This document shows, one piece after another, positions 8,135 through 15,916 of a DNA stretch of 64,000 bases. Position numbers and translations under genes: made by a program. Numbering within the stretch: the stretch's first letter is position 1; each line of letters begins with the position of its first letter. A model generated the notes under the pieces. It saw nothing but the letters and a program-made list of their open reading frames with translations, searched no databases and was not told where the DNA came from. Source of the DNA: Bacteroidales bacterium UBA1797 (lineage in GTDB: Bacteria; Bacteroidota; Bacteroidia; Bacteroidales; VadinHA17); the NCBI GenBank assembly GCA_002319885.1, contig DCFT01000087.1, positions 93,780 through 157,779 on the forward strand. The letters are read 5' to 3'.

Positions 8135-10059
8135 ACAAAAAAATAGGTGTATATATATGCCATTGTGGCGGAAATATCTCCGATTATGTAGATGTTGAAA
8201 AGGTCAAAAAATCAATCGAGGCTGAAGACGGTGTCTTTCTTGCAAAAACTACCTTATTTGCCTGTGGCGACGCCAATCAGAAGGAGATGGTTGATGACAT
8301 AAAGGAAAATGAACTCGACGGAGTAGTGGTTGCTTCATGCTCTCCAAAATTACACCTGTTGACTTTCAGGGCAGTGACAGAAAGAGCCGGACTGAACAAA
8401 TACAACTATGTTCATGCCAATATCAGGGAACAGGCCTCATGGGCTCATTCTGACGATAAACCCGGAGCAACTGAAACAGCGATCCGTTTAGTAAAAGCCG
8501 CAGTCGCCAAAGTAAGACTCGCCGAACCTCTTTATCCATTTATTATAAATTCAAAAAAAGCTGTTGCCGTTATAGGCGGTGGAATAGCAGGATTGAGAGC
8601 TGCCATCGAACTAGCCGACATGGGATGTCCCGTAACCCTTATTGAAAGAGAACACTTTATCGGAGGAAGAGTCGCCCAGTGGGATGTCCTCTTTACCACC
8701 AATGAAACAGGCAAGGAAGTAGTAACCAAACTCTATAATGAAGTTATCAGACACGATAATATCAGGTTACTTACAGGTGCCGAAGTCATCTCCAATACAG
8801 GTAGTATAGGCGATTTCAAAATGAAAATAAAAGTAACACCACGATATATAAAAGCTAAATGCAATGAAGGTCATTTGTTAAAAGCCATTGAAGTCTGTCC
8901 GGTAGATGTACCTGATGAATTTAACTTCAATATTACCAACAGAAAGGCAATTTATCACAATTTCCCCAGTGAATATCCACAGACCCCTGTTATAGATATA
9001 AAAAACTGTACCCGTTGCGGTGAATGCGAAAAGATCTGCCCAAGTGTTGACTTCTCGCAAGAAGAAGAGACAATTGAAATTAATGTCGGCTCTGTTTTAA
9101 TGGCGACAGGATTCGATTCATATACTCCTGCTGATGGTGAATTCGGATATAAACAAATTGAAAATGTTGTAACTCTGCCTCAATTCAAACGGATTATTGA
9201 TCTGAATGATAAGAAATTAATCTACAAAGGGAAAGAAATTAAAAATATTGCATACATCTACTGCGTAGGAAGCCGCCAGATTGACGGTGATAATAAATAT
9301 TGCTCCCGTTATTGCTGTACTTCAGTTATTTACGCGGCTATGCAGGCCAGGCATAAATTTAGTGATATTAATAATTACCATTTTAACCGCGGGATAAGAA
9401 CTTATGGTAAACAAGAGGTATTATATGCAGAATCTTTGAAAGGAGGCGATATTTACCTTCAATCGTATGAGGATGCCCCTCCTGTCGTCGAACAAAACAA
9501 TGATAAAATAACCATACGGATAAATGATATTCTGACCGCCAAAAAAGAAATGTCGGTCGAAGCTGATCTTGTTGTGCTCGTTACAGGAATGGTACCCAGG
9601 GCAGATAATTCGGTAGCCTCACTATTTAAGCTCCCCAAAGGACGCGATAAGTTTTTCAATGAGATCCATATGAAGTTGCGTCCGGTGGAAACGGTGATTG
9701 ATGGGATAACTATCTGCGGTGCATGCCAGGGACCTAAAAATATAATGGAATCGGTTAATTCTGCTCTTTCGGCCGCAATAAAATCTTTTTCTTATGTGAG
9801 CAAGGGAGAACTTGAACTTGAACCCATCATTGCAAAAATAGACAAGGATCTGTGTACCTGGTGCGGAGCTTGTGCAGAAGCCTGTCCTTTCGATGCTATA
9901 AAAATGGTGAAGGATGAGAAAAAAGATATTGCAGCGATAAATAATTCAGTATGCAAGGGATGTGGCATGTGCTTACCGGTATGCCCTTCCAATGCTATAA
10001 ACTTAATCGCCTATTCTGACAAAGAAATTGAAAGTATGATAGATGCTTTAGCAGGTTAG
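8131..10059 (+). CDS. hdrA: HdrA-family subunit, QmoB-like
   Basis: 642 residues, the length of a full HdrA. The N-terminal HdrA domain has Cys10 and Cys12 (ICHCGGNI) with later cysteines near 45 and 71 (ASCSPKLH). The FAD fold opens with AVIGGGIAGLRAA (about 145). One 4Fe-4S motif is at Cys293/296/299/303 and a C-terminal double ferredoxin at Cys575/578/581/585 and Cys608/611/614/618. A large family bifurcates or relays electrons from flavin to Fe-S clusters. Unlike QmoB of sulfate reducers it lacks a fused MvhD domain, which is encoded separately at 6423. No HdrB-type CCG protein is present, so the sulfur-active site of the complex is not obvious. Confidence 0.9.
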   Translation: MNKKIGVYICHCGGNISDYVDVEKVKKSIEAEDGVFLAKTTLFACGDANQKEMVDDIKENELDGVVVASCSPKLHLLTFRAVTERAGLNKYNYVHANIREQASWAHSDDKPGATETAIRLVKAAVAKVRLAEPLYPFIINSKKAVAVIGGGIAGLRAAIELADMGCPVTLIEREHFIGGRVAQWDVLFTTNETGKEVVTKLYNEVIRHDNIRLLTGAEVISNTGSIGDFKMKIKVTPRYIKAKCNEGHLLKAIEVCPVDVPDEFNFNITNRKAIYHNFPSEYPQTPVIDIKNCTRCGECEKICPSVDFSQEEETIEINVGSVLMATGFDSYTPADGEFGYKQIENVVTLPQFKRIIDLNDKKLIYKGKEIKNIAYIYCVGSRQIDGDNKYCSRYCCTSVIYAAMQARHKFSDINNYHFNRGIRTYGKQEVLYAESLKGGDIYLQSYEDAPPVVEQNNDKITIRINDILTAKKEMSVEADLVVLVTGMVPRADNSVASLFKLPKGRDKFFNEIHMKLRPVETVIDGITICGACQGPKNIMESVNSALSAAIKSFSYVSKGELELEPIIAKIDKDLCTWCGACAEACPFDAIKMVKDEKKDIAAINNSVCKGCGMCLPVCPSNAINLIAYSDKEIESMIDALAG

Positions 10060-10064
10060 TATTT

Positions 10065-10200
10065 ACAAAATCCTTTGTAGCCCTTAGTGAAAACCTTAGT
10101 GTTCCTTTGTGGTAAAAAAAATAAATCCTTTAACCACAAAGGGTCACAAAGTAAAACCTGCCTGTCAGCAGGCAGGCACAAAGTAACACAAAGGGAAAAA
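10065..10200. repeat. Intergenic repeat with two hairpins
   Basis: The gap inside the Hdr/Qmo operon is filled by repeat-like DNA. CCTTTGTGGT (10104-10113) pairs with ACCACAAAGG (10133-10142). A GC-rich palindrome CCTGCCTG-TCAG-CAGGCAGG follows at about 10158-10177. Blocks of ACAAAG recur. Similar motifs appear near 41.0 and 56.1 kb, so this looks like a dispersed non-coding repeat. It may process or attenuate the operon transcript. Confidence 0.6.
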
Positions 10201-10227
10201 CAGCTAATGAATTTAAACAAAAACATC

Positions 10228-10506
10228 ATGGAAATCGAAAAAGGCAAAACATATAAATATCTGAGAGAAAAAAGGGAAGTATCTCAGGCAGCTAAGGATA
10301 ATCTGAAACAATTCATAAAGATTAAAAAATTAATTCTTGATGCACTTCAGGAAAGCGATTTAACTATTGAACAATTAACACAAAAGCTTAATATGCCTTC
10401 AAATGAGATAGTTTATTATCTGATGTCACTTGTAAAATATGGCTTCGTTCAAATCGGAGCAGTTGATGATATGGATGCATATTTTTCTTACAAACTAAAA
10501 AAATAA
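10228..10506 (+). CDS. Small winged-helix protein within the Hdr/Qmo operon
   Basis: 92 residues from the ATG at 10228; an in-frame ATG at 10207 is possible, but anything further upstream lies in repeat DNA. The front is charged and helical. The C-terminal half is a winged helix-turn-helix (LTIEQLTQKLNMPSNEIVYY, then a wing ending QIGAVDDMDAYFSYKL). There are no cysteines. Its stop overlaps the next ATG by one base, so it is tightly coupled to the QmoC-like gene. It could be a local regulator or a protein-protein adaptor of the complex; the sequence does not decide. Confidence 0.75.
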   Translation: MEIEKGKTYKYLREKREVSQAAKDNLKQFIKIKKLILDALQESDLTIEQLTQKLNMPSNEIVYYLMSLVKYGFVQIGAVDDMDAYFSYKLKK

Positions 10507-11552
10507 TGGCCGCGATTAATACTGAATTCGGAAAAGAATTAAAAAAATATGGGGCATTCGATTTTAACGCATGCTATAACTGCGGAAACTGTACTGCCGT
10601 TTGCTCTTTATCAACAGAAGAAGATTCCTTCCCCAGGGAAATGGTACGGTTTAGTGTGTTAGGGCTGGAAGATGATATCAGGTCTTCACTCAAGCCCTGG
10701 TTATGCTATTATTGCGGTGAATGCAGTACGCATTGCCCTCAGGAAGCAAATCCCGGCGAATTAATGATGTCGCTGAGGAGATGGCTGACAACGGAATATG
10801 ACTGGACCAAACTATCTGGTTTGCTATACAGATCGCTTCCTCTGACCATAATAGGTTTTATTATTGCAACTTTAGGCGTCTTAGTTTTCAGTGTCCTGGA
10901 AAATTTCAACCTCCAGTCTATCATGCATATAGGTCATTTATTTGAAATAATAGCCATTGCTGCTGTTTTTGGTTTTATCCTGTTGCCAAATATTATAAGG
11001 ATGTGGTGGATGATCATCCTTAAACCTAAAATTAAAGTCCCGCTCATCAATTATTTTACAAGCTTCGGAGAGTTAATTATTCACATGTTTACCCAAAAAA
11101 GATCTTTAGGATGTGATGATAATCAGTTAAGATGGTTTGAACACTTTATAATCGTTATAGGATATCTTGGACTTTTATTTACCACTGTTTTTCTTGACTG
11201 GTTTTCAAATGACAGCCTGTTCGTTATAGTGCTCGGATATGTAATGAGCATAATAATATTTATTGTTACTATTGATTTCATGTCGGACCGCATAAAAAAG
11301 CAAAAAGAGATGAGCAAATATTCACAGCCTTCCGACTGGATGTTCGTTGTCTGGCTGTTTTTAATGGGACTGACTGCTTTTGTTGTTCGTCTTTTTATCG
11401 ACACCGGTCTGATCGAAAAAAATATATGGTTGTACCTCTTCCATCTGACAATACTTGTTCAATGGGCCTTAATAATAGTCCCTTTTGGAAAGTGGACTCA
11501 CTTTTTGTATCGTTCATTTGCCATGTATTTTGCAAAAATAAAAGCCGTTTAA
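10506..11552 (+). CDS. HdrC/QmoC-like membrane subunit (2x 4Fe-4S plus cytochrome-b-type domain)
   Basis: 348 residues. An HdrC-like domain at the front has two 4Fe-4S motifs: Cys23/26/29/33 (YNCGNCTAVC) and Cys67/70/73/77 (YYCGECSTHCPQ). About six transmembrane helices follow (near 107-130, 143-165, 212-235, 240-262, 275-298 and 310-330), with His residues in or next to helices (HIGHLF, WFEHFI, FHLTI, WTHFLYR) that could bind heme b, as in HdrE, NarI and QmoC. This subunit would link the soluble Hdr-like proteins to the quinone pool. It ends the sulfur operon; the next gene has its own promoter. Confidence 0.88.
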   Translation: MAAINTEFGKELKKYGAFDFNACYNCGNCTAVCSLSTEEDSFPREMVRFSVLGLEDDIRSSLKPWLCYYCGECSTHCPQEANPGELMMSLRRWLTTEYDWTKLSGLLYRSLPLTIIGFIIATLGVLVFSVLENFNLQSIMHIGHLFEIIAIAAVFGFILLPNIIRMWWMIILKPKIKVPLINYFTSFGELIIHMFTQKRSLGCDDNQLRWFEHFIIVIGYLGLLFTTVFLDWFSNDSLFVIVLGYVMSIIIFIVTIDFMSDRIKKQKEMSKYSQPSDWMFVVWLFLMGLTAFVVRLFIDTGLIEKNIWLYLFHLTILVQWALIIVPFGKWTHFLYRSFAMYFAKIKAV

Positions 11553-11601
11553 TCCAAGGATCGGGACAGTATTAAGAAAAACTTCAAAAATATTAGGATT
11601 A

Positions 11602-11641
11602 TGAGCATATGTTCACTATATTTGTATTGAACATATGCTCA
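11602..11641 (+). promoter_or_regulatory. Twin palindromic operators flanking a -7 box, DUF134 gene
   Basis: Two 14-bp near-palindromes, TGAGC-ATAT-GTTCA (11602-11615) and TGAAC-ATAT-GCTCA (11628-11641), are mirror images, so that 15-bp arms 11601-11615 and 11628-11642 are perfect inverted repeats. The -7 box TATATTTG (11617-11624) sits between them; a weak -33 (TTAG, 11593-11596) is 20 bp upstream of it. The same operator design occurs before the second DUF134 unit at 30577. Confidence 0.7.
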
Positions 11642-11647
11642 TTATTT

Positions 11648-12109
11648 ATGTCACCACGCCCTTCACGTTTAAGAAAAATCAGCAACCCTCCTGTCATTTC
11701 CGGCTTTAGGCCTTATGGGAATAAGAATATTAAAGGGAAGGTTGAAGCCGTGTTTCTTCATTTTGAAGAATATGAAGCATTACGCCTTTGCGATTACGAA
11801 ATGTTAAATCATCATCAGGCTTCTGTTTTAATGAATGTTTCAAGACCTACACTCACAAGAATTTATGCAAGGGCGAGGCAAAAAATTGCTGAAGCACTGG
11901 TAAAAGGAAGTCAGATAAGCATTGAAGGTGGGAAAATATATTTTGACAGTGAATGGTTCTTATGCTCATCATGTGGTTGTTATTTTAATAATCCTGAAAA
12001 ACAGGTTGAAATAAAAGAGTGCCCGCTTTGTAAAAGCACCAGCTTCTCAGTTTATGCGGAGAATAATAATAATGAAGAAGAAGAAGAAGAAGAAGAAGAA
12101 GAAGAATGA
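11648..12109 (+). CDS. DUF134 (UPF0251) predicted DNA-binding protein, first copy
   Basis: 153 residues from the ATG at 11648, which gives the family's usual N-terminus (MSPRPSRLRKISNPPVISGF); an earlier in-frame ATG at 11609 lies inside the operator and is unlikely. The HTH region is about 55-85 (DYEMLNHHQASVLMNVSRPT). A zinc-ribbon-like end has CSSCGCYF and ECPLCKS. The very last part is an Asn4-Glu11 tail coded by a GAA microsatellite. The family is thought to bind DNA and commonly sits beside NifX/Orp-like genes, as here. The palindromes at its promoter make autoregulation likely. Confidence 0.85.
   Translation: MSPRPSRLRKISNPPVISGFRPYGNKNIKGKVEAVFLHFEEYEALRLCDYEMLNHHQASVLMNVSRPTLTRIYARARQKIAEALVKGSQISIEGGKIYFDSEWFLCSSCGCYFNNPEKQVEIKECPLCKSTSFSVYAENNNNEEEEEEEEEEE
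12074..12106 (+). repeat. (GAA)11 microsatellite at the 3' end of the DUF134 gene
   Basis: Eleven perfect GAA triplets directly before the TGA stop, after four AAT codons. Length changes of whole units would only alter the Glu tail. Confidence 0.95.
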
Positions 12110-12160
12110 GATAACAGCTTCAATGATAAACCCTAAAACAGAAATCTATAAAATAATAAT

Positions 12161-12490
12161 ATGAAAGTAGCGATCACAAGTACCGGAAACAATCTGGAAA
12201 GCAAATTAGACCTGCGCTTTGGGCGTTGTGGATATTTTATTATTTACGATACTGAAACAAAAGGGATGGAATTCATTCCAAACCCAAATAAAGACGCGAC
12301 TGAAGGCGCTGGTCCTGCATCGGTTCAATTAGTTGCATCAAAAGGTGCAAAAAAAGTCGTGTCCGGCGAGTTTGGATTTAAGGTAAAATCAATATTTGAC
12401 AGTTTGCAAATTCAGCTAATTGTATTAAAAGACAATGAAAAAAAGATTAGTGACATTATTGAATTGTTAAACCACGAAAATTTAAACTAA
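12161..12490 (+). CDS. NifX/Orp-like protein (dinitrogenase Fe-Mo cofactor biosynthesis family)
   Basis: 109 residues of the NifB/NifX/Orp fold (PF02579-type). The start MKVAITSTGNNLESKLDLRFGRCGYF carries the family block, with a Cys in FGRCGYF. The middle has GPASVQLVASKGAKKVVSGEFG. Family members bind metal-sulfur clusters; Desulfovibrio Orp binds a Mo-Cu-S cluster. No nif genes are in the window, so nitrogenase is not implied. It is the first of two such proteins in this cluster, with PPOX-like and DUF5320 genes between them. Metal and role are inferred from the family. Confidence 0.85.
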   Translation: MKVAITSTGNNLESKLDLRFGRCGYFIIYDTETKGMEFIPNPNKDATEGAGPASVQLVASKGAKKVVSGEFGFKVKSIFDSLQIQLIVLKDNEKKISDIIELLNHENLN

Positions 12491-12496
12491 ATAATT

Positions 12497-12874
12497 GTGA
12501 AAAAACTGCCGGAAAAAGTAAGCAAAGCATGGGATGCCAGAAAAGATGCTGTTGTTTTCTCAACAGTCGATGTTAAAGGAATGCCCAATTCAGTATATGT
12601 CACCTGTGTTTCGAAATATAATGAATCTGTAATTGTAATTGCCGACAATTATTTTAGTAAAACACGTAAAAACATCCTTGCTGGAAGCAAGGCAAGTATT
12701 CTCTTTATTACCAACGAAGGGACTTCTTTTCAATTGAAAGGTACTATAAAATACCATAAAAGTGGTGAAATATTTGATGATATGAAAAAATGGAACCCTT
12801 CTAAGCATCCTGGAAATGCAGCAACTGCACTTGAGATTGAAGAAGTTTATTCGGGTTCTGAAAAATTATTATGA
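12497..12874 (+). CDS. Pyridoxamine 5'-phosphate oxidase-family (FMN-binding split barrel) protein
   Basis: 125 residues starting with GTG at 12497, 6 bp after the previous stop. It has the split-barrel order: AWDARKDAVVFSTVDVKGMPNSVYV, then SVIVIADNYFSKTRKNI, AGSKASILFITNEGTSFQLKG and a C-terminal EVYSGSEKL. Such proteins bind flavin and act as small oxidoreductases; this one is not PdxH by length. The position within the Orp-type cluster is recurrent in anaerobes, though the reaction is unknown. Confidence 0.82.
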   Translation: MKKLPEKVSKAWDARKDAVVFSTVDVKGMPNSVYVTCVSKYNESVIVIADNYFSKTRKNILAGSKASILFITNEGTSFQLKGTIKYHKSGEIFDDMKKWNPSKHPGNAATALEIEEVYSGSEKLL

Positions 12875-12896
12875 AATGAATTAAAAATCAGAAATT

Positions 12897-13079
12897 ATGC
12901 CACAAATTAATGGAACAGGTCCAGAAGGTAAGGGCCCGAAAACGGGTCGGGGACTAGGAAAATGTAAAAAAAACACTACAGGTGAACTGATTTCCAAACT
13001 TGGAACAGGACAAGGGAAACGGCGTAAAGCCGATGGAGGAACTGGAAAAGGGAAACGATTAAAAAGTAGTAGAGTTTAA
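12897..13079 (+). CDS. DUF5320-like small glycine-rich protein
   Basis: 60 residues. The front MPQINGTGPEGKGPKTGRGL is the recognisable signature of the short DUF5320-type proteins that accompany NifX/Orp genes. The rest is Gly/Lys-rich and basic (KGKRLKSSRV), likely disordered, with one Cys in LGKCKKN. It lies 22 bp after the PPOX-like gene and 21 bp before the second NifX-like gene. The function is unknown. Confidence 0.72.
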   Translation: MPQINGTGPEGKGPKTGRGLGKCKKNTTGELISKLGTGQGKRRKADGGTGKGKRLKSSRV

Positions 13080-13100
13080 TTTAATTAATTTATAAATATC

Positions 13101-13439
13101 ATGAAAAAACGTATTGCCATCCCGTTGGAAAATGGGATATTATGTTCGCATTTTGGTCATTGTCAACAATTTGCAATTATAAATACTGAAAACAAATCAA
13201 TTTCAGATGAAAAATTGATAACACCTCCGGCACATGAACCAGGGTTATATCCTGCCTGGCTGGCAGAAAATGGAGTTACTGATGTTATTGCCGGAGGAAT
13301 GGGGCAGAGCGCTATAACACTTTTTAATCAGAAAAACATCAATGTTTTTGTAGGTGCTCCTTTTAAGAACCAGCTTGAGCTGGTAGATGATTTTTTAAAT
13401 GAGTCTCTGGTTGCCGGTGCAAATTATTGCAATCATTAA
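13101..13439 (+). CDS. NifX/Orp-like protein, second copy
   Basis: 112 residues with the same fold as the gene at 12161. The family block is CSHFGHCQQFAIINTENKSI, with Cys and His residues that could take part in metal binding. The middle reads GVTDVIAGGMGQSAITLFNQKNINVFVGAPF, the typical NifX half. The tail ends NYCNH. It directly precedes the DUF89 gene. Two unlike Orp-type proteins in one operon also occur in the Desulfovibrio orp locus (DVU2107/DVU2108), which supports the comparison. Confidence 0.85.
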   Translation: MKKRIAIPLENGILCSHFGHCQQFAIINTENKSISDEKLITPPAHEPGLYPAWLAENGVTDVIAGGMGQSAITLFNQKNINVFVGAPFKNQLELVDDFLNESLVAGANYCNH

Positions 13440-13451
13440 TATTTATTGGAA

Positions 13452-14303
13452 ATGGGTTCAGACTACCGTTGCTTTTTTTGCTTCACCAGGGCATTTGAAA
13501 GGTTGATTGAAAAAGCAAATATATCAGGTGAAGCAAAAAATTCTTTCACCTTTGAGATGATCAACCTCTATCGTAATAAATGGGATGAGCTCTTGTCACC
13601 CGAATTTTCCCGTGAACTTCACTCAATTCTAAGAAACTATACTCATAATCCCGATCCATACAGTCAGGAAAAAAAAGAAAATAATGATCAGGCTCTGGGT
13701 ATGTTTCCCGATTTGAAGAAAATGGTACAACGATCGACTGATCCTTTTAATACTGCATTACGGCTTGCGATTGCCGGAAACATTATTGATTTCGCAGCCA
13801 ATGACAATTTTAATTTACAGGCAACAATAGATAAAGCTCTTACAGCTGAATTTGCCATTGATCATTCAAAACAGCTGGAGCAAAAATTAAAGAATGCCAA
13901 ACTTGTATTATACCTGGGAGATAATGCCGGAGAAATTGTCTTTGACAAATTATTTATTGAAACAATTAAGCATCATGATCTTACTTTTGTTGTCAGGGGA
14001 GGTCCGGTTATAAACGATGCCACTATGGAAGATGCTGAATTCATTGGAATGAGCAGTGCAGCCAGTGTAATCTCTAATGAATATGATGCTCCCTCGACAA
14101 TTGTTCATAAGTCGGGAAAAGTATTTCAGCAGTATTTTGAAAAAGCCGACCTTATCATTTCAAAGGGACAGGGTAATCTTGAGGGCTTACTCCCATTGAA
14201 CGATAACAGGATTTTTTTCCTTCTAATGGTAAAATGCAATGTTATGGCAGAATTACTTAATGCAGAAAAAGATAGTCTGGTTGTTTACAATCCTTCCTGT
14301 TAA
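13452..14303 (+). CDS. DUF89 / damage-control phosphatase-like protein
   Basis: 283 residues from the ATG at 13452. The N-terminus has a CFFC pair (DYRCFFCFTRAFERL) as in the archaeal/bacterial DUF89 branch. Metal-site motifs are LYLGDNAGEIVFDKLF (about 154-170), the Asn/Asp-containing GGPVINDATMEDAEFIG, and SKGQGNLEGL. Family members are metal-dependent phosphatases that clear damaged sugar phosphates or related metabolites; the true substrate of this branch is not established. It is co-oriented with the radical SAM gene 30 bp downstream. Confidence 0.82.
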   Translation: MGSDYRCFFCFTRAFERLIEKANISGEAKNSFTFEMINLYRNKWDELLSPEFSRELHSILRNYTHNPDPYSQEKKENNDQALGMFPDLKKMVQRSTDPFNTALRLAIAGNIIDFAANDNFNLQATIDKALTAEFAIDHSKQLEQKLKNAKLVLYLGDNAGEIVFDKLFIETIKHHDLTFVVRGGPVINDATMEDAEFIGMSSAASVISNEYDAPSTIVHKSGKVFQQYFEKADLIISKGQGNLEGLLPLNDNRIFFLLMVKCNVMAELLNAEKDSLVVYNPSC

Positions 14304-14333
14304 TAACCTGCTAAAGAATCAAACGCAAATTAT

Positions 14334-15278
14334 ATGATAAGTTTTGGTCCTGTACCATCAAGAAGACTGGGTAAAAGCCTTGGAATAAATAATATTATTT
14401 CTCCTAAAACCTGTACGTATGACTGTGTTTACTGCCAGGTCGGAAAAACGTTGAAAAAAGGTATTAAGAGAGAAGCGTATTTTAAACCTGAAGTAATTTT
14501 TGAAAAGGTAAGACAACATCTTGGACGACTAAATAAAGAAAGCCAGCCCGACTATCTCACATTCGTATCTAACGGAGAACCTACACTTGATATAAATCTG
14601 GGTAAGTCAATTTTATTGCTTAAGAAACTCGGTTTCCCTGTTGCAGTTATAACCAATGCTTCATTATTATTTGACGAGTCAGTGAGAGAAGATCTTTTTA
14701 AAGCCGACTGGGTATCTCTTAAAATGGATGCTGCCGATAATGATACTTGGCAAAAAGTCAACCAGCCTGATCCAGGACTCGATTTTAAAAAGCATCTCGA
14801 AAATGTAAGCCATTTCATTTCCATCTATAAAGGCATGTTAGGCACTGAAACTATGATCATTAAAGGATTAAATGACTCCGCTGAAATTTTTTCAAACCTG
14901 GCAGAATTAATAAAAACCGTTAATCCTTACATAGCCTACCTGGCAATACCAATAAGACCACCGTCTGTAAAAACGGCAATACCACCCGATACAGAAATGA
15001 TGAATATGGCATGGCAGATTTTCAATAAAAGTGGTATAAAAACAGAATTTCTCACGGGGTTTGAAGGTATTGAGACAGGCTTTACAGGCAATATTTATGA
15101 AGATATACTTAACACAACAGCAGTGCATCCATTAAGGGAAGATTCATTGATTAATCTATTAAAGCACGACAATGCAGATTATGAAGTAGTTAAATCACTT
15201 ATAAAACAAAGACTGATACAAATCACGGTATATAATGGGAAGAAATTTTACCTGCGTGAATATCATACTCAATTTTGA
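14334..15278 (+). CDS. Radical SAM protein (COG0731-like)
   Basis: 314 residues. The radical SAM cluster motif is CTYDCVYCQVG near residues 27-37, with the family start FGPVPSRRLGKSLGIN. FVSNGEPTLD corresponds to the GGE-type SAM site. The core barrel continues to about 230, and the C-terminal 70 residues form a small helical/winged domain (HPLREDSLINLLKHD). The family includes tRNA wyosine-like enzymes, but this short bacterial subgroup usually sits in Orp/MinD clusters and has no assigned reaction. It ends the first operon part; a 194-bp gap precedes the CGGC gene. Confidence 0.85.
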   Translation: MISFGPVPSRRLGKSLGINNIISPKTCTYDCVYCQVGKTLKKGIKREAYFKPEVIFEKVRQHLGRLNKESQPDYLTFVSNGEPTLDINLGKSILLLKKLGFPVAVITNASLLFDESVREDLFKADWVSLKMDAADNDTWQKVNQPDPGLDFKKHLENVSHFISIYKGMLGTETMIIKGLNDSAEIFSNLAELIKTVNPYIAYLAIPIRPPSVKTAIPPDTEMMNMAWQIFNKSGIKTEFLTGFEGIETGFTGNIYEDILNTTAVHPLREDSLINLLKHDNADYEVVKSLIKQRLIQITVYNGKKFYLREYHTQF

Positions 15279-15472
15279 TTAATTGATTATCTGACTATTA
15301 ATAATAATAAATGCATAACTTAATTTATTACACACCCTAAATTGACGTTCATATTTCAGGATGAAATTGATCACCCCACTGGCATATTATTCATTGATAT
15401 AATAAGCTTGTCAAAGAGAAAATTATTAACGGTAGATTTAAATAAAATTAAAAGGTTAAGCTGATTCAAAGA

Positions 15473-15916
15473 ATGAAAAAAATTAAAGTAGGAATAATCA
15501 TTTGCGACCGGTATAAAACCTGCGCCGGAGGAAAATGCTTCAGAGCAGCTGCTAATCGTGAAGGGGCATTTTCAATTTATAAAGATATGGAACTCGAAAT
15601 TGCTGCATTTACAACCTGTGGTGGTTGTCCCGGCGGAAATATCGAATACGCTCCCGAAGAAATGAAAAAGAACGGAGTAACACATGTACATTTTGCAACA
15701 GGATTCATAGTTGGTTATCCTCCCTGCCCATACATGGAGCAGTTCAAAAAGTTCATTCCTGAAAAATATGGAATGGAGGTAATCATTGGAACGCACCCAA
15801 TACCTCAGAAATATTATGTCACTCATGCCAGGCTCAATTCCTGGAATAATGAATTTCTCAGTGAGTCTGTAAAGCCCACACTTGCAGATGAATCAACCCG
15901 TCTCAGATATGATTAA
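15473..15916 (+). CDS. CGGC-domain protein
   Basis: 147 residues with the CGGC signature in TTCGGCPGGNIEY and further cysteines in IIICDRYKTCAGGKC and GYPPCPYM. The fold is a small metal- or redox-binding domain of unknown function common in anaerobes. Its stop overlaps the next gene start by 8 bp, which couples it to the first MinD-ferredoxin ATPase, so it probably works with the Fe-S ATPases. Direct function unknown. Confidence 0.82.
   Translation: MKKIKVGIIICDRYKTCAGGKCFRAAANREGAFSIYKDMELEIAAFTTCGGCPGGNIEYAPEEMKKNGVTHVHFATGFIVGYPPCPYMEQFKKFIPEKYGMEVIIGTHPIPQKYYVTHARLNSWNNEFLSESVKPTLADESTRLRYD

Noticed and set aside
10087..10227. Longer start of the winged-helix gene at 10087
   Set aside because: The extra 47 codons run through repeat DNA with hairpins and give an unlikely sequence; ATG at 10228 (or 10207) is better.
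8131..11552. Methanogen-type heterodisulfide reductase
   Set aside because: HdrA- and HdrC-like parts are present, but there is no HdrB and the rest of the window is bacterial.
11609..11647. Start of the first DUF134 gene at 11609
   Set aside because: It would lie inside the operator and -7 box; ATG at 11648 matches the family start.
12161..13439. Nitrogen fixation cluster
   Set aside because: NifX-like proteins are present, but no nifHDK, nifB or nifEN genes; the neighbours match Orp-type clusters.
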